From positions 248,001 through 312,000 of the forward strand of contig NZ_JOFQ01000007.1 of the NCBI RefSeq assembly GCF_000718305.1: a stretch of DNA of 64,000 bases. Direction: 5' to 3'. Shown piece after piece: positions 1 through 8,833 of the stretch (the stretch's first letter is position 1; the number at the start of each line of letters is the position of its first letter). The notes under the pieces are model-generated. The model worked only from the letters and a program-made list of their open reading frames with translations, did no database searches and had not been told where the DNA came from. The DNA is from Streptomyces niger (GTDB lineage: Bacteria; Actinomycetota; Actinomycetes; Streptomycetales; Streptomycetaceae). The position numbers and the translations under genes were made by a program.

Positions 1-1235
1 CGGCAGCCGTCGCGGAAGCCGTCCTGGCCGTCGCCGCGGAAGAACGCCGGGTCCTGGCGGACCGCGTCGGGGATTTCGGTGACCTCGGGCAGGCCGAGCT
101 CCTCGCCCTGGTAGAGGTAGGCGGAGCCGGGGAGCGCCAGCATGAGGAGGGTGGCGGCGCGGGCCCGGTCCCGGCTGCCGAGCCGGGTGGTGTGGCGGAC
201 CACGTCGTGGTTGGAGAGCACCCAGGTGGTGGGCGCGCCGACCAGCGCCGTGGCGGCCAGCGAGTCGTCGATGACGGCGCGGAGCGCCGCCGCGTCCCAC
301 TCCGCCTGCAGGAAGTGGAAGTTGAACGCCTGGTGCAGCTCGTCGGGGCGTACGTACCGGGCCAGTCGGCGGGCGTCGGGGGCCCAGGCCTCGGCGACGG
401 CGATCCGCTCGGCCGGCAGTGTCCCGGGCCGGTGGTCGCGCGAGTAGGCGTCCAGCAGCCGGCGCCAGCGGCGGTGGATCTCGTGCACGCCGTCCTGGTC
501 GAAGAAGGGCAGCACATCGGTGCCGATGAGGCGGGCCTGCTGCCGGCGGCCGACGTCGGGCAGGCCCGCGGCCTTGACCATGCCGTGCGCCACGTCGATG
601 CGGAAGCCGTCGACGCCGCGGTCCAGCCAGAACCGCAGGATCGCGTCGAACTCGTCGTGCACCTCGGGGCGGTCCCAGTCCAGGTCCGGCTGCTCGGGCG
701 CGAAGAGGTGGAGGTACCAGTCGCCGCGCTCGGTGCGGGTCCAGGCCGGGCCGCCGAAGACCGACTCCCAGTCGTTCGGTGGCAGCTCGCCGTGGGTGCC
801 GCGTCCGGGCCGGAAGACGTATCGCGCGCGGGCGAGGTCGGGGTCGCGGAACCACGGGTGCTGGTCGGAGGTGTGGTTCGGGACGATGTCGACGATGACG
901 CGCAGGCCCAGTTCGTGGGCGGTGTCCAGGAACGCCTGGGCGTCGTCGAGGGTGCCGAACAGCGGGTCGACGGCGCGGTGGTCCGCGACGTCGTATCCGC
1001 CGTCGGCCTGCGGTGACGCGTAGAACGGCGTCAGCCAGACCGCGTCGGCACCCAGCTCCTTCACGTAGGGCAGGCGGGCGCGGGCGCCGGGGAGGTCCCC
1101 GATGCCGTCGCCGTCGCCGTCCCCGAAGGAGCGCACGTAGATCTGGTAGATGACGGCCTCGCGCCACCAGCCCGTGCCGGGGCGGTCGGGGGCCGGCGGG
1201 GCGGCGGGCGAGGGAAAGGTCAGCTCATCGGTCAT
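1..1235 (-). CDS. alpha-glucosidase, GH13 family (partial, C-terminus beyond window)
   Basis: Cytoplasmic glycoside hydrolase expected to release glucose from imported maltodextrins. The reading frame is open from an ATG at 1235 down to base 3 (411 codons); the 3' end lies outside the window. GH13 motifs are clear: DIVPNHTSDQH, GFRIDVAHG with the nucleophile Asp near residue 214, AEAW with the acid/base Glu, and LSNHD with the third carboxylate. No signal peptide is present. It is a close paralogue of the aglA product at 4554-6182, sharing long stretches such as GYDVAD and LPEVT. It is divergent from malE and shares the 1236-1456 promoter region, so joint MalR control is likely. Exact substrate (alpha-1,4 or alpha-1,6) cannot be read from the sequence. 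Confidence 0.9.
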   Translation of the reverse strand, partial: MTDELTFPSPAAPPAPDRPGTGWWREAVIYQIYVRSFGDGDGDGIGDLPGARARLPYVKELGADAVWLTPFYASPQADGGYDVADHRAVDPLFGTLDDAQAFLDTAHELGLRVIVDIVPNHTSDQHPWFRDPDLARARYVFRPGRGTHGELPPNDWESVFGGPAWTRTERGDWYLHLFAPEQPDLDWDRPEVHDEFDAILRFWLDRGVDGFRIDVAHGMVKAAGLPDVGRRQQARLIGTDVLPFFDQDGVHEIHRRWRRLLDAYSRDHRPGTLPAERIAVAEAWAPDARRLARYVRPDELHQAFNFHFLQAEWDAAALRAVIDDSLAATALVGAPTTWVLSNHDVVRHTTRLGSRDRARAATLLMLALPGSAYLYQGEELGLPEVTEIPDAVRQDPAFFRGDGQDGFRDGC

Positions 1236-1334
1236 CGGCCGTCCTTCGGTCGATCGGGCTACAGGAAGATCAACGCCCGGGCGGTCCCCGGGGTGACGGG
1301 TCTTGGTAACCGGGCTGCAACATCTTCCGGTGTG

Positions 1335-1355
1335 CTTGCAGAAATTTGCCGCAAG
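1335..1355. promoter_or_regulatory. candidate MalR operator upstream of malE
   Basis: Imperfect inverted repeat with 7-nt arms CTTGCAG (1335-1341) and CCGCAAG (1349-1355) around a 7-nt AT-rich centre. It lies in the divergent intergenic region between the alpha-glucosidase (start 1235) and malE (start 1457). A related CTGCAACATCT occurs at 1315-1325 and matches CTTGCAACATCT before the amylase gene. CTTGC-type repeats are known MalR-linked elements in Streptomyces alpha-amylase and mal promoters. Assignment here is by motif similarity only. Confidence 0.65.
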
Positions 1356-1456
1356 CTCTTTCGGTTTCTTTTCGCCGCTGTTACGTTCCTGACGCCCACT
1401 CGGGCGTTTCCCTGCGTAGCTCGTGCGTATCTCGGCGTTTTGCAGAAGGAGTTCAC

Positions 1457-2722
1457 ATGCGACGTGGCATAGCGGCCACCGCGCTGTTCGCGGGTCTGGC
1501 ACTGACGGCGACCGCGTGCGGCGGCGACGGCGGTGGCGAGCAGAAGAGCGGAGGTGAGCTGTCGGGCACCGTCACCTTCTGGGACACCTCCAACGACGCG
1601 GAGAAGGCGACGTACAAGCAGCTCGCCGAGGGCTTCGAGAAGGCCCACCCCAAGGTCGACGTCCAGTACGTGAACGTGCCCTTCGGCGAGGCCAACGCCA
1701 AGTTCAAGAACGCGGCGGGCGGCAACTCCGGGGCCCCCGACGTGATGCGTACCGAGGTCGCCTGGGTCGCCGACTTCGCCAACCTCGGCTACCTCGCGCC
1801 GCTGGACAACACCCCCGCGCTGGACAAGAACGAGGACTTCGTCGAGCAGGCGGCCGGCTCCACCCGCTTCAAGGGCAAGACCTACGCCGCGCCCCAGGTG
1901 ATGGACACCCTGGGCCTCTTCTACAACAAGAAGCTGCTGAAGGAGGCCGGCGTCGAGGTCCCGAAGACCTTCGACGACCTCAAGGCCGCCGCCAAGAAGA
2001 TCAAGTCGAAGACCGGCGCCACCGCGCTCTACCTGCGCGGCGACGACCCGTACTGGTTCCTGCCCTACCTCTACGGCGAGGGCGGCGACATGGTCGACAC
2101 CAAGACCAAGCAGGTGGCCATCGACGACCCGGCCGGCGTCAAGGCCTTCGCGACGATCAAGGACCTGGTGGACTCCAAGGCCGCCGTCACCGACGCCACC
2201 GACGGCCAGGAGAACCAGCTCAAGGCCCTCAAGGACGGCGACGTCGCGATGGCGATCGACGGACCCTGGGACATCGAGGGCGCGCTGGCCGGCAAGGAGT
2301 TCAAGGACAAGGCCAACCTCGGCGTCGCCCCGGTGCCCGGCGGCAGCAAGGCCCAGGGCGCCCCGCAGGGCGGCTGGAACCTCTCCGTCTACGCCGGGTC
2401 CAAGAACCTCGACGCCTCCTACGAGTTCGTGAAGTACATGAGCTCCGCCAAGGTCCAGCAGCAGACCACCGAGAAGCTGAGCCTGCTGCCGACCCGCACG
2501 TCCGTCTACGACGTGCCGTCGGTCAAGGACAACACGATGGTGAAGTTCTTCCGGCCCGCCGTCGAGAAGGCCGTCGAGCGCCCGTGGATCGCCGAGGGCA
2601 ACTCCCTCTTCGAGCCGATCAAGGTCCAGATGAACAAGGTCCTCACCGGCAGCGCCACCCCCGACCAGGCCGCCAAGGCCACCGGTGACGCCTACCGGAA
2701 GCTGCTCAAGGACTACAAGTGA
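1457..2722 (+). CDS. malE: maltose/maltodextrin ABC transporter substrate-binding lipoprotein MalE
   Basis: Extracellular solute-binding protein (family 1) that captures maltose and maltodextrins for the MalFG permease. The 421-residue protein begins with a lipoprotein signal (MRRGIAATALFAGLALTATAC, Cys at residue 21) followed by a Gly-rich linker. Type-1 SBP features follow, such as VTFWDTS and FYNKKLLKEAGV. The ATG at 1457 is chosen because AAGGAG at 1446-1451 precedes it by 5 nt and it gives an intact signal peptide; an in-frame upstream start at 1346 would bury the signal. First gene of malE-malF-malG-aglA-malR. The stop overlaps the malF GTG. Confidence 0.95.
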   Translation: MRRGIAATALFAGLALTATACGGDGGGEQKSGGELSGTVTFWDTSNDAEKATYKQLAEGFEKAHPKVDVQYVNVPFGEANAKFKNAAGGNSGAPDVMRTEVAWVADFANLGYLAPLDNTPALDKNEDFVEQAAGSTRFKGKTYAAPQVMDTLGLFYNKKLLKEAGVEVPKTFDDLKAAAKKIKSKTGATALYLRGDDPYWFLPYLYGEGGDMVDTKTKQVAIDDPAGVKAFATIKDLVDSKAAVTDATDGQENQLKALKDGDVAMAIDGPWDIEGALAGKEFKDKANLGVAPVPGGSKAQGAPQGGWNLSVYAGSKNLDASYEFVKYMSSAKVQQQTTEKLSLLPTRTSVYDVPSVKDNTMVKFFRPAVEKAVERPWIAEGNSLFEPIKVQMNKVLTGSATPDQAAKATGDAYRKLLKDYK

Positions 2723-3702
2723 CCACGCTCGCTCCCCCCAAGAGCCGTGACGACCGGGCGGCGCGCACCGCGCCGCCCGGCCGGGTGCGCCGTGCCCTGA
2801 GCACCCACTGGTACGCCTGGACCATGGTCGCCCCGGTGGTGCTCGTCATCGCGGTGATCATCGGCTATCCGCTGGTCCGCGGGCTGTACCTGTCGCTCAC
2901 CGACGCCACCGAGGCCAATGTCGCCCGCGACATCGGCATGAACCACATCCCGGCGACGTACAAGTTCGTCGGCCTGGACAACTACACGGCGGTGCTCGGC
3001 GACAACGTCTTCTGGAGCCGACTGGGCTGGACCGTGGTGTGGACCGTCGCCTGCGTCGGGATCACCTTCACGCTCGGCCTCACCCTCGCCAACCTGCTCA
3101 ACCGCAAGCTCAAGGGCCGCACCTTCTACCGCCTCGCGCTGATCCTGCCCTGGGCGATCCCGGCCTTCATCTCCGTCTTCACCTGGCGGCTGCTCTACAA
3201 CGAGAAGCACGGCCTGCTCAACAAGCTCCTCCAGGGCGGCGGCATCGACGCGATCCCGTGGCTCAACGACCCGACCTGGGCGAAGCTCTCCGTCATCGCC
3301 GTCAACGTCTGGCTCGGCGTGCCCTTCATGCTCGTCGCGCTCCTCGGCGGACTGCAGTCCATCCCGGGCGAGCTGTACGAGGCCGCCGAGATGGACGGCG
3401 CCACCGCCTGGCAGCGGTTCCGGCACATCACCGTGCCGTCCCTGCGCTCCGTGTCCAGCACGGTGATCCTGCTCAGCACGATCTGGACCTTCAACATGTT
3501 CCCGGTGATCTTCCTGCTGACGCGGGGCGGGCCCGGCGACGCCACCGAGATCCTCGTGACGTACGCCTACCGGCTCTCCTTCGTCGACAGCCCGCGCAAC
3601 TTCTCGGAGTCGGCAGCCTGGGGCGTGCTGATCCTGCTGCTGCTCTCGGCCGTCGCGGTCGTCTACCGGCGCAGTCTGCGCAAGCAGGGCGAGGTGTGGT
3701 GA
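2719..3702 (+). CDS. malF: maltose/maltodextrin ABC transporter permease MalF
   Basis: Membrane permease of the maltodextrin importer, 327 residues. An N-terminal cytoplasmic tail rich in Arg (about 1-30) precedes a first membrane helix (WTMVAPVVLVIAVIIGYPLV) and several more helices. The EAA loop that contacts the ATPase is visible as EAAEMDGATAWQRFRHITVP. The start is GTG at 2719, overlapping the malE stop as GTGA, which implies translational coupling. No ATPase gene lies nearby; in Streptomyces the shared ATPase MsiK, encoded elsewhere, normally energises such permeases (family knowledge, not seen here). Confidence 0.95.
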   Translation: MTTLAPPKSRDDRAARTAPPGRVRRALSTHWYAWTMVAPVVLVIAVIIGYPLVRGLYLSLTDATEANVARDIGMNHIPATYKFVGLDNYTAVLGDNVFWSRLGWTVVWTVACVGITFTLGLTLANLLNRKLKGRTFYRLALILPWAIPAFISVFTWRLLYNEKHGLLNKLLQGGGIDAIPWLNDPTWAKLSVIAVNVWLGVPFMLVALLGGLQSIPGELYEAAEMDGATAWQRFRHITVPSLRSVSSTVILLSTIWTFNMFPVIFLLTRGGPGDATEILVTYAYRLSFVDSPRNFSESAAWGVLILLLLSAVAVVYRRSLRKQGEVW

Positions 3703-4535
3703 CCATGCGCGACAAGAAGAGAAGCCCGCTGGCCTCCGTCGGGCTGCACACCACCCTGATCGTCGCCTCCGTCGTCGCGGTCTTCCCGCCGCTGTGGCTG
3801 CTGGTGACCTCCTTCAAGCCGAAGAACGACGCCTTCACCACCGCGCCGGTCACCCACTTCACCCTCGGCAACTACACCCACGTACTGGCCGAGACCTCGT
3901 TCCTGACCTGGTTCGGGAACTCCGTGGTGGTCGTCGGCGTGACCACCGTGCTCGGCGTCTTCCTCGCCGCGACCACCGGCTACGCCGTCAGCCGCTTCCG
4001 CTTCCCGGGCATGCGCCCGCTGATGTGGCTGCTGCTGATCACCCAGATGTTCCCGGTGGCCGTGCTGATCGTGCCGCTCTACAACCTGCTGGCGGGGCTG
4101 GGCCTGCTCAACCAGCCGGCCGGCCTGGTCGTCACCTACCTCACCATCGCCGTGCCGTTCTGCGCCTGGATGATGAAGGGCTTCTTCGACACCATCCCGG
4201 TGGAGATCGACGAGTCCGGCCGGGTCGACGGGCTCAACCCGTTCGGCACCTTCTGGCGGCTCGTCCTGCCGCTGGCCCGCCCAGGGCTCGCCGTGACCGG
4301 CTTCTACACCTTCGTCACCGCCTGGGCCGAGGTCGCCTACGCGTCGGCCTTCATGACCGGCGACCAGAACATGACCCTCGCCGGCGGCCTGCAGACCTTC
4401 GTCAGTCAGTACAACAACGACTGGGGATCGATGACCGCCGCCGCCGTGATCGTCGCGGTACCCGCCGCACTCGTCTTCGCCTTCGCCCAACGCCACCTCG
4501 TCGCCGGACTGACCGCCGGTACGACCAAGGGCTGA
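3699..4535 (+). CDS. malG: maltose/maltodextrin ABC transporter permease MalG
   Basis: Second membrane permease of the importer, 278 residues. Predicted helices include VASVVAVFPPLWLLVTSF and several later segments. The EAA-type loop is IDESGRVDGLNPFGTFWRLVLP. I use GTG 3699, which overlaps the malF stop as GTGA exactly like the malE/malF junction; ATG 3705 two codons later is an equally possible start. Ends 18 nt before aglA. Length and topology are normal for MalG/CUT1 permeases. Confidence 0.93.
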   Translation: MTMRDKKRSPLASVGLHTTLIVASVVAVFPPLWLLVTSFKPKNDAFTTAPVTHFTLGNYTHVLAETSFLTWFGNSVVVVGVTTVLGVFLAATTGYAVSRFRFPGMRPLMWLLLITQMFPVAVLIVPLYNLLAGLGLLNQPAGLVVTYLTIAVPFCAWMMKGFFDTIPVEIDESGRVDGLNPFGTFWRLVLPLARPGLAVTGFYTFVTAWAEVAYASAFMTGDQNMTLAGGLQTFVSQYNNDWGSMTAAAVIVAVPAALVFAFAQRHLVAGLTAGTTKG

Positions 4536-4553
4536 CCACGACCAAGGGATGAC

Positions 4554-6182
4554 ATGACCCAGCAGACCGACGGTACTTCTGTCACCTCTACCGCCCCCGC
4601 CGCAGCGCCCGCCACCGGCTGGTGGCGCGACGCGGTGATCTACCAGGTGTACCCGCGCAGCTTCGCCGACGGCAACGGTGACGGCATGGGGGACCTGGCC
4701 GGCATCCGCGAGCGGCTGCCACACCTCAAGGAGCTGGGCGTCGACGCCGTCTGGCTCAGCCCCTTCTACGCCTCGCCGCAGGCCGACGCGGGCTACGACG
4801 TCGCCGACTACCGTGCCATCGACCCGATGTTCGGCACCCTCGCCGACGCCGAGGCCGTGATCCGCGAGGCCCACCGCCTGGGCCTGCGCATCATCGTCGA
4901 CATCGTTCCCAACCACTGCTCGGACCAGCACGAATGGTTCCGCCGCGCGGTGGCCGAAGGGCCCGGCTCGACGCTCCGCGACCGCTTCCACTTCCGCAAG
5001 GGCCGCGGCGAGAACGGCGAGGAGCCGCCCAACGACTGGGAGTCCATCTTCGGCGGCCCGGCCTGGACCCGGCTCCCGGACGGCGAGTGGTACCTCCACC
5101 TCTTCGCGCCCGAGCAGCCCGACTTCCACTGGGACCACCCCGCCGTCCGCGACGAGTTCCGCTCCGTCCTGCGCTTCTGGCTGGACCTCGGCGTCGACGG
5201 CTTCCGCGTCGACGTGGCGCACGGCCTGGTCAAGGCCGAGGGGCTGCCCGACATGGGCCACGGCGAACAGCTCAAGCTGCTCGGCACCCAGCAGCTGCCC
5301 TTCTTCGACCAGGACGGCGTGCACGAGATCTACCGCTCCTGGCGCCAGGTCCTGGAGGAGTACGCGGGGGAGCGGATCGCGGTCGCCGAGGCGTGGACGC
5401 CCAGCGCCGACCGTACCGCGCTCTACCTGCGCCCCGACGAGCTGCACCAGGCCTTCAACTTCCACTACCTGAACACCGGCTGGGACGCCGCCGAGCTGCG
5501 CAGGGCCATCGACGAGTCGCTGGACGCCATGCGGCCGGTCGGCGCGCCGACCACCTGGGTGCTCTCCAACCACGACGTGGTCCGGCACCGCACCCGGCTC
5601 GGCGGCGGCCTGCCGCGCGCCCGCGCCGCGGCGCTGCTGATGCTCGCGCTGCCCGGCTCCGCCTACGTCTACCAGGGCGAGGAGCTGGGCCTGCCGGAGG
5701 TCACCGACCTGCCCGACGAGGTCCGCCAGGACCCGTCCTTCTTCAAGGAGAACGGGCAGGACGGCCTGCGCGACGGCTGCCGGGTGCCGATCCCGTGGTC
5801 CGGCACGGCAGCCCCGTACGGCTTCGGGGCCGGCGGCAGCTGGCTGCCGCAGCCGGCGGAGTGGGCGGAGCTGAGCGTCGCGGCGCAGACCGGCGACCCG
5901 GACTCCACGCTGGAGCTGTACCGCACCGCGCTCCGGATCCGCCGGGAGCACCCGGCGCTCGGCGCGGGCGACGCGGTGGAGTGGCTCCCCGCGCCCGAGG
6001 GCGTGCTCCACTTCCGCCGCGCGGGCGGCTTCACCTGCGCCGTGAACACCACGGCCGAGCCCGTACGGCTCACCGTGCCCGGCCGCCCGCTGCTGTCCAG
6101 CGGCGTGCTGCCCCAGGAGATCCCGGGCAGCGCGGACACCTACGAACTGGCCGCCGACACGGCGGTGTGGTGGACCGAGTGA
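4554..6182 (+). CDS. aglA: alpha-glucosidase AglA, GH13 family
   Basis: Cytoplasmic GH13 hydrolase of 542 residues that should split maltose and maltodextrins delivered by MalEFG. Conserved regions: GYDVADYRAID, DIVPNHCSDQH, GFRVDVAHG (nucleophile Asp about 220), AEAW (acid/base Glu about 279) and LSNHD (Asp about 341). No signal peptide. ATG 4554 has AAGGGA upstream. The stop overlaps the GTG of the LacI-type regulator, so enzyme and regulator are co-translated. The protein strongly resembles the divergent partial glucosidase at 1-1235, indicating duplication around the transporter. Confidence 0.93.
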   Translation: MTQQTDGTSVTSTAPAAAPATGWWRDAVIYQVYPRSFADGNGDGMGDLAGIRERLPHLKELGVDAVWLSPFYASPQADAGYDVADYRAIDPMFGTLADAEAVIREAHRLGLRIIVDIVPNHCSDQHEWFRRAVAEGPGSTLRDRFHFRKGRGENGEEPPNDWESIFGGPAWTRLPDGEWYLHLFAPEQPDFHWDHPAVRDEFRSVLRFWLDLGVDGFRVDVAHGLVKAEGLPDMGHGEQLKLLGTQQLPFFDQDGVHEIYRSWRQVLEEYAGERIAVAEAWTPSADRTALYLRPDELHQAFNFHYLNTGWDAAELRRAIDESLDAMRPVGAPTTWVLSNHDVVRHRTRLGGGLPRARAAALLMLALPGSAYVYQGEELGLPEVTDLPDEVRQDPSFFKENGQDGLRDGCRVPIPWSGTAAPYGFGAGGSWLPQPAEWAELSVAAQTGDPDSTLELYRTALRIRREHPALGAGDAVEWLPAPEGVLHFRRAGGFTCAVNTTAEPVRLTVPGRPLLSSGVLPQEIPGSADTYELAADTAVWWTE

Positions 6183-7237
6183 CCCAGCCCCCGAGGCTCT
6201 CGGACATCGCCGCACAGGCCGACGTCAGCGAGGCCACCGTGAGCCGGGTGCTCAACGGGCGGAGCGGGGTGGCCGGGGCCACCCGGCAGCGGGTGCTGGC
6301 CGCACTGGACGTGCTCGGGTACGAGCGTCCGGTGCGGCTGCGGCGGCGCAGCGCGGGTCTGGTCGGGCTGGTCATCCCGGAGCTGACCAACCCGATCTTC
6401 CCGGCGTTCGCGCAGATCATCGAGCAGGCGCTGGCCGGGCACGGCTACACGCCCGTGCTCTGCACGCAGATGCCGGGCGGCGCGACGGAGGACGAGCTGG
6501 TCGAGCAGCTGGAGGCGCGGGGCGTCACCGGCATCGTCTTCCTGTCCGGGCTGCACGCGGACACCGGCGCCGACCCGTCCCGCTACACCCGCCTCACCGC
6601 GCGCGGCGTGCCGTACGTCCTGATCAACGGCTACAACGCGCACGTGCAGGCGCCGTTCGTCTCGCCCGACGACCGGGCCGCCGCGCGGATGGCCGTCACC
6701 CACCTCGCCGCGCTGGGGCATACGCGGATCGGGCTGGCCGTCGGGCCGGCCCGGTACGTGCCGTCCCGGCGCAAGGCGGAGGGGTTCACCGCGGTCATGG
6801 GCGAGCTGTTCGGCCTGGCGGAGGGGGAGGCCGAACGGCTCGTCCAGCACACGCTGTTCAGCGTCGAGGGCGGCCACGCGGCCGCCGCGGCGCTGCTGGA
6901 CGCCGGCTGCACAGGGGTGGTGTGCGGCAGCGACCTGATGGCGCTGGGCGTCGTACGGGCGGCCCGGCAGCGCGGGCTCGCCGTGCCGGGCCAGCTGTCG
7001 GTGGTCGGGTTCGACGACTCGCAGCTGATCGCCTTCGCCGATCCGCCGCTGACCACCGTGCGCCAGCCCGTACATGCGATGGCGACGGCCGCGGTCGGCG
7101 CGCTGATCGAGGAGATCCAGGGCAATCCCGTGCAGCACACGGAGTTCGTCTTCCAGCCGGAGCTGGTGGTGCGGGGCTCCACGGGGCCGGTGCCGAGGGA
7201 ACCGGCCCGGCCGGCCGGGCGCGTGGGGCCCGCGTGA
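6179..7237 (+). CDS. malR: LacI-family maltose regulator (MalR-like)
   Basis: Transcriptional repressor of 352 residues. Residues about 5-25 form a LacI helix-turn-helix (LSDIAAQADVSEATVSRVLNG). The periplasmic-binding-like sensor domain begins at GLVGLVIPELTNPIFP and includes AAAALLDAGCTGVVCGSD and SVVGFDDS. GTG 6179 overlaps the aglA stop (GTGA). By context it is the maltodextrin-responsive regulator of this cluster and of the amylase genes. It is the last gene of the operon it presumably controls, whereas malR, as I recall it, lies divergently upstream of malE in S. coelicolor. The symbol rests on family and location. Confidence 0.82.
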   Translation: MTQPPRLSDIAAQADVSEATVSRVLNGRSGVAGATRQRVLAALDVLGYERPVRLRRRSAGLVGLVIPELTNPIFPAFAQIIEQALAGHGYTPVLCTQMPGGATEDELVEQLEARGVTGIVFLSGLHADTGADPSRYTRLTARGVPYVLINGYNAHVQAPFVSPDDRAAARMAVTHLAALGHTRIGLAVGPARYVPSRRKAEGFTAVMGELFGLAEGEAERLVQHTLFSVEGGHAAAAALLDAGCTGVVCGSDLMALGVVRAARQRGLAVPGQLSVVGFDDSQLIAFADPPLTTVRQPVHAMATAAVGALIEEIQGNPVQHTEFVFQPELVVRGSTGPVPREPARPAGRVGPA

Positions 7238-7248
7238 CAGCGGGCCCC
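7225..7248 (+). terminator. hairpin overlapping the malR stop codon
   Basis: Perfect 9-bp stem GGGGCCCGC (7225-7233) and GCGGGCCCC (7240-7248) with a 6-nt loop that contains the malR stop codon. No T-tract follows. Likely end of the malEFG-aglA-malR transcript. Confidence 0.55.
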
Positions 7249-7266
7249 CGGCCGGCCGGACCGGAG

Positions 7267-7342
7267 CTTGCGGGGTTGACGGTAACACCGTTGCAATGGC
7301 TTGCGTAAGGTCTTGCAACATCTGGGTGTACGGGGCTACAAC
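7267..7342 (+). promoter_or_regulatory. amylase promoter region with CTTGC/TTGCAA repeats
   Basis: Four related elements: CTTGCGG 7267-7273, TTGCAA 7291-7296, CTTGCG 7300-7305, CTTGCAA 7312-7318. They are followed by TACAAC at 7337-7342, a possible -10. A TTGACG at 7276 may serve as a -35 element, but spacing is not clean. Repeats of this type are the known site of glucose repression and MalR action before Streptomyces alpha-amylase genes. The same motif class occurs before malE. Confidence 0.65.
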
Positions 7343-7407
7343 TGCAGCGGCCTTACGGGCATGGCGCGTTGCCGGGCAAGGCCTTCCATCCCCCTCAGGA
7401 GGAACCC

Positions 7408-8811
7408 ATGCCCCATCGCAGTTTGCCGGTCCGCCGCAGACCCCTGGCCCGTGGCTGTGCGGCCGCGGCCCTCGCGCTCACCGCGACGGCCCTCGCCGTC
7501 CCTGCCCAGGCGGCGCCGCCCGGCACCAAGGACGTCACCGCCGAACTCTTCGAGTGGCGCTACGACTCCGTGGCGCGCGAGTGCAAGGACACCCTCGGCC
7601 CGGCCGGTTACGGCTACGTCGAGGTCTCCCCGGCCACCGAGCACATTCAGGGCGGCCAGTGGTGGACCTCGTACCAGCCCGTCAGTTACAAGATCGCTGG
7701 GCGGCTCGGCGACCGCACGGCCTTCAAGAACATGGTCGACACCTGTCATGCGGCCGGCGTGAAGGTCGTCGCGGACGCCGTCATCAACCACATGACGTCC
7801 GGGTCCGGCACCGGCACCGGCGGCTCCTCGTACTCCAAGTACACCTACCCCGGCATCTACCAGCCGCAGGATGCGGACGACTGCACCGCGCAGGTCAGCA
7901 ACTACCAGGACCGCTGGAACGTGCAGCACTGCGAGCTGGTCGGCATGGCCGACCTGGACACCGGCGAGCCCTATGTCCGCTCCCGCATCGCGCAGTACCT
8001 CAACGACCTGCTCTCGCTCGGCGTGGACGGCTTCCGCATCGACGCTGCCAAGCACATGCCCGCCGAGGACCTGGCCGCCATCAAGGGGCAGTTGAGCAAC
8101 CCCGGCGTGTACTGGAAGCAGGAGGCCATCTACGGCGCGGGCGAGGCGGTCTCACCGAGCGAGTACCTCGGCAACGGCGACGTGCAGGAGTTCCGCTACG
8201 GCCGCGACCTCAAGCGGGTCTTCCAGAACGAGAAGCTGGCCTACCTCAAGAACTTCGGCGAGGGCTGGGGGTACATGGCGAGCGGGAAGTCCGGCGTCTT
8301 CGTCGACAACTGGGACACCGAGCGCAACGGCTCCACGCTCAACTACAAGAACGGCGCCGACTACACCCTCGCCAACGTCTTCATGCTGGCCTGGCCCTAC
8401 GGCTCCCCGGACGTGCACTCCGGCTACGAGTTCTCCGACAACGACGCGGGACCGCCCAACGGCGGCACGGTCGACGCCTGCTGGCAGGACGGCTGGAAGT
8501 GCCAGCACAAGTGGCCCGAGATCAAGTCCATGGTGGCCCTCCGCAACACCGCCGCCGGCACCGCCGTCACCAACTGGTGGGACAACGGCAACGACGCCAT
8601 CGCCTTCGGGCGCGGCGCCAAGGCGTACGTCGCGATCAACCACGAGGGCTCGGACCTGAGCCGTACGTTCCAGAGCTCGCTGCCCGCCGGGAACTACTGC
8701 GACATCCAGAGCGGCCGGACCGTCACGGTCGACGGGTCGGGGCGGTTCACCGCCACCCTCGCCCCGAACACCGCCCTCGCCCTGCACACCGGCGCCCGCA
8801 GCTGCGGCTGA
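7408..8811 (+). CDS. secreted alpha-amylase, GH13
   Basis: Extracellular endo-acting starch hydrolase, 467 residues. ATG 7408 follows AGGAGG by 5 nt. A Sec-type signal peptide ([20 protein letters not shown]...) is predicted to be cut after AQA near residue 35. Catalytic residues fall in [17 protein letters not shown] (nucleophile Asp about 212), WKQEAIYG (acid Glu about 239) and [10 protein letters not shown] (Asp about 303). In the last motif Trp 302 stands where most GH13 amylases have His (NHD). The C-terminal all-beta domain ends at [10 protein letters not shown]; there is no starch-binding CBM20 module, unlike the longer Streptomyces amylases of about 560 residues. Co-directional with pullulanase. 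Confidence 0.93.
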   Translation: MPHRSLPVRRRPLARGCAAAALALTATALAVPAQAAPPGTKDVTAELFEWRYDSVARECKDTLGPAGYGYVEVSPATEHIQGGQWWTSYQPVSYKIAGRLGDRTAFKNMVDTCHAAGVKVVADAVINHMTSGSGTGTGGSSYSKYTYPGIYQPQDADDCTAQVSNYQDRWNVQHCELVGMADLDTGEPYVRSRIAQYLNDLLSLGVDGFRIDAAKHMPAEDLAAIKGQLSNPGVYWKQEAIYGAGEAVSPSEYLGNGDVQEFRYGRDLKRVFQNEKLAYLKNFGEGWGYMASGKSGVFVDNWDTERNGSTLNYKNGADYTLANVFMLAWPYGSPDVHSGYEFSDNDAGPPNGGTVDACWQDGWKCQHKWPEIKSMVALRNTAAGTAVTNWWDNGNDAIAFGRGAKAYVAINHEGSDLSRTFQSSLPAGNYCDIQSGRTVTVDGSGRFTATLAPNTALALHTGARSCG

Positions 8812-8833
8812 CCCCGTGAAGGAGACCCCTGAC

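Noticed and set aside
3663..6215. 850-codon open frame antisense to malG and aglA
   Set aside because: Composition is Gly/Arg/Val/Asp-rich with no domain, and the plus strand has clear, coupled genes. Long antisense frames are expected from third-position GC bias.
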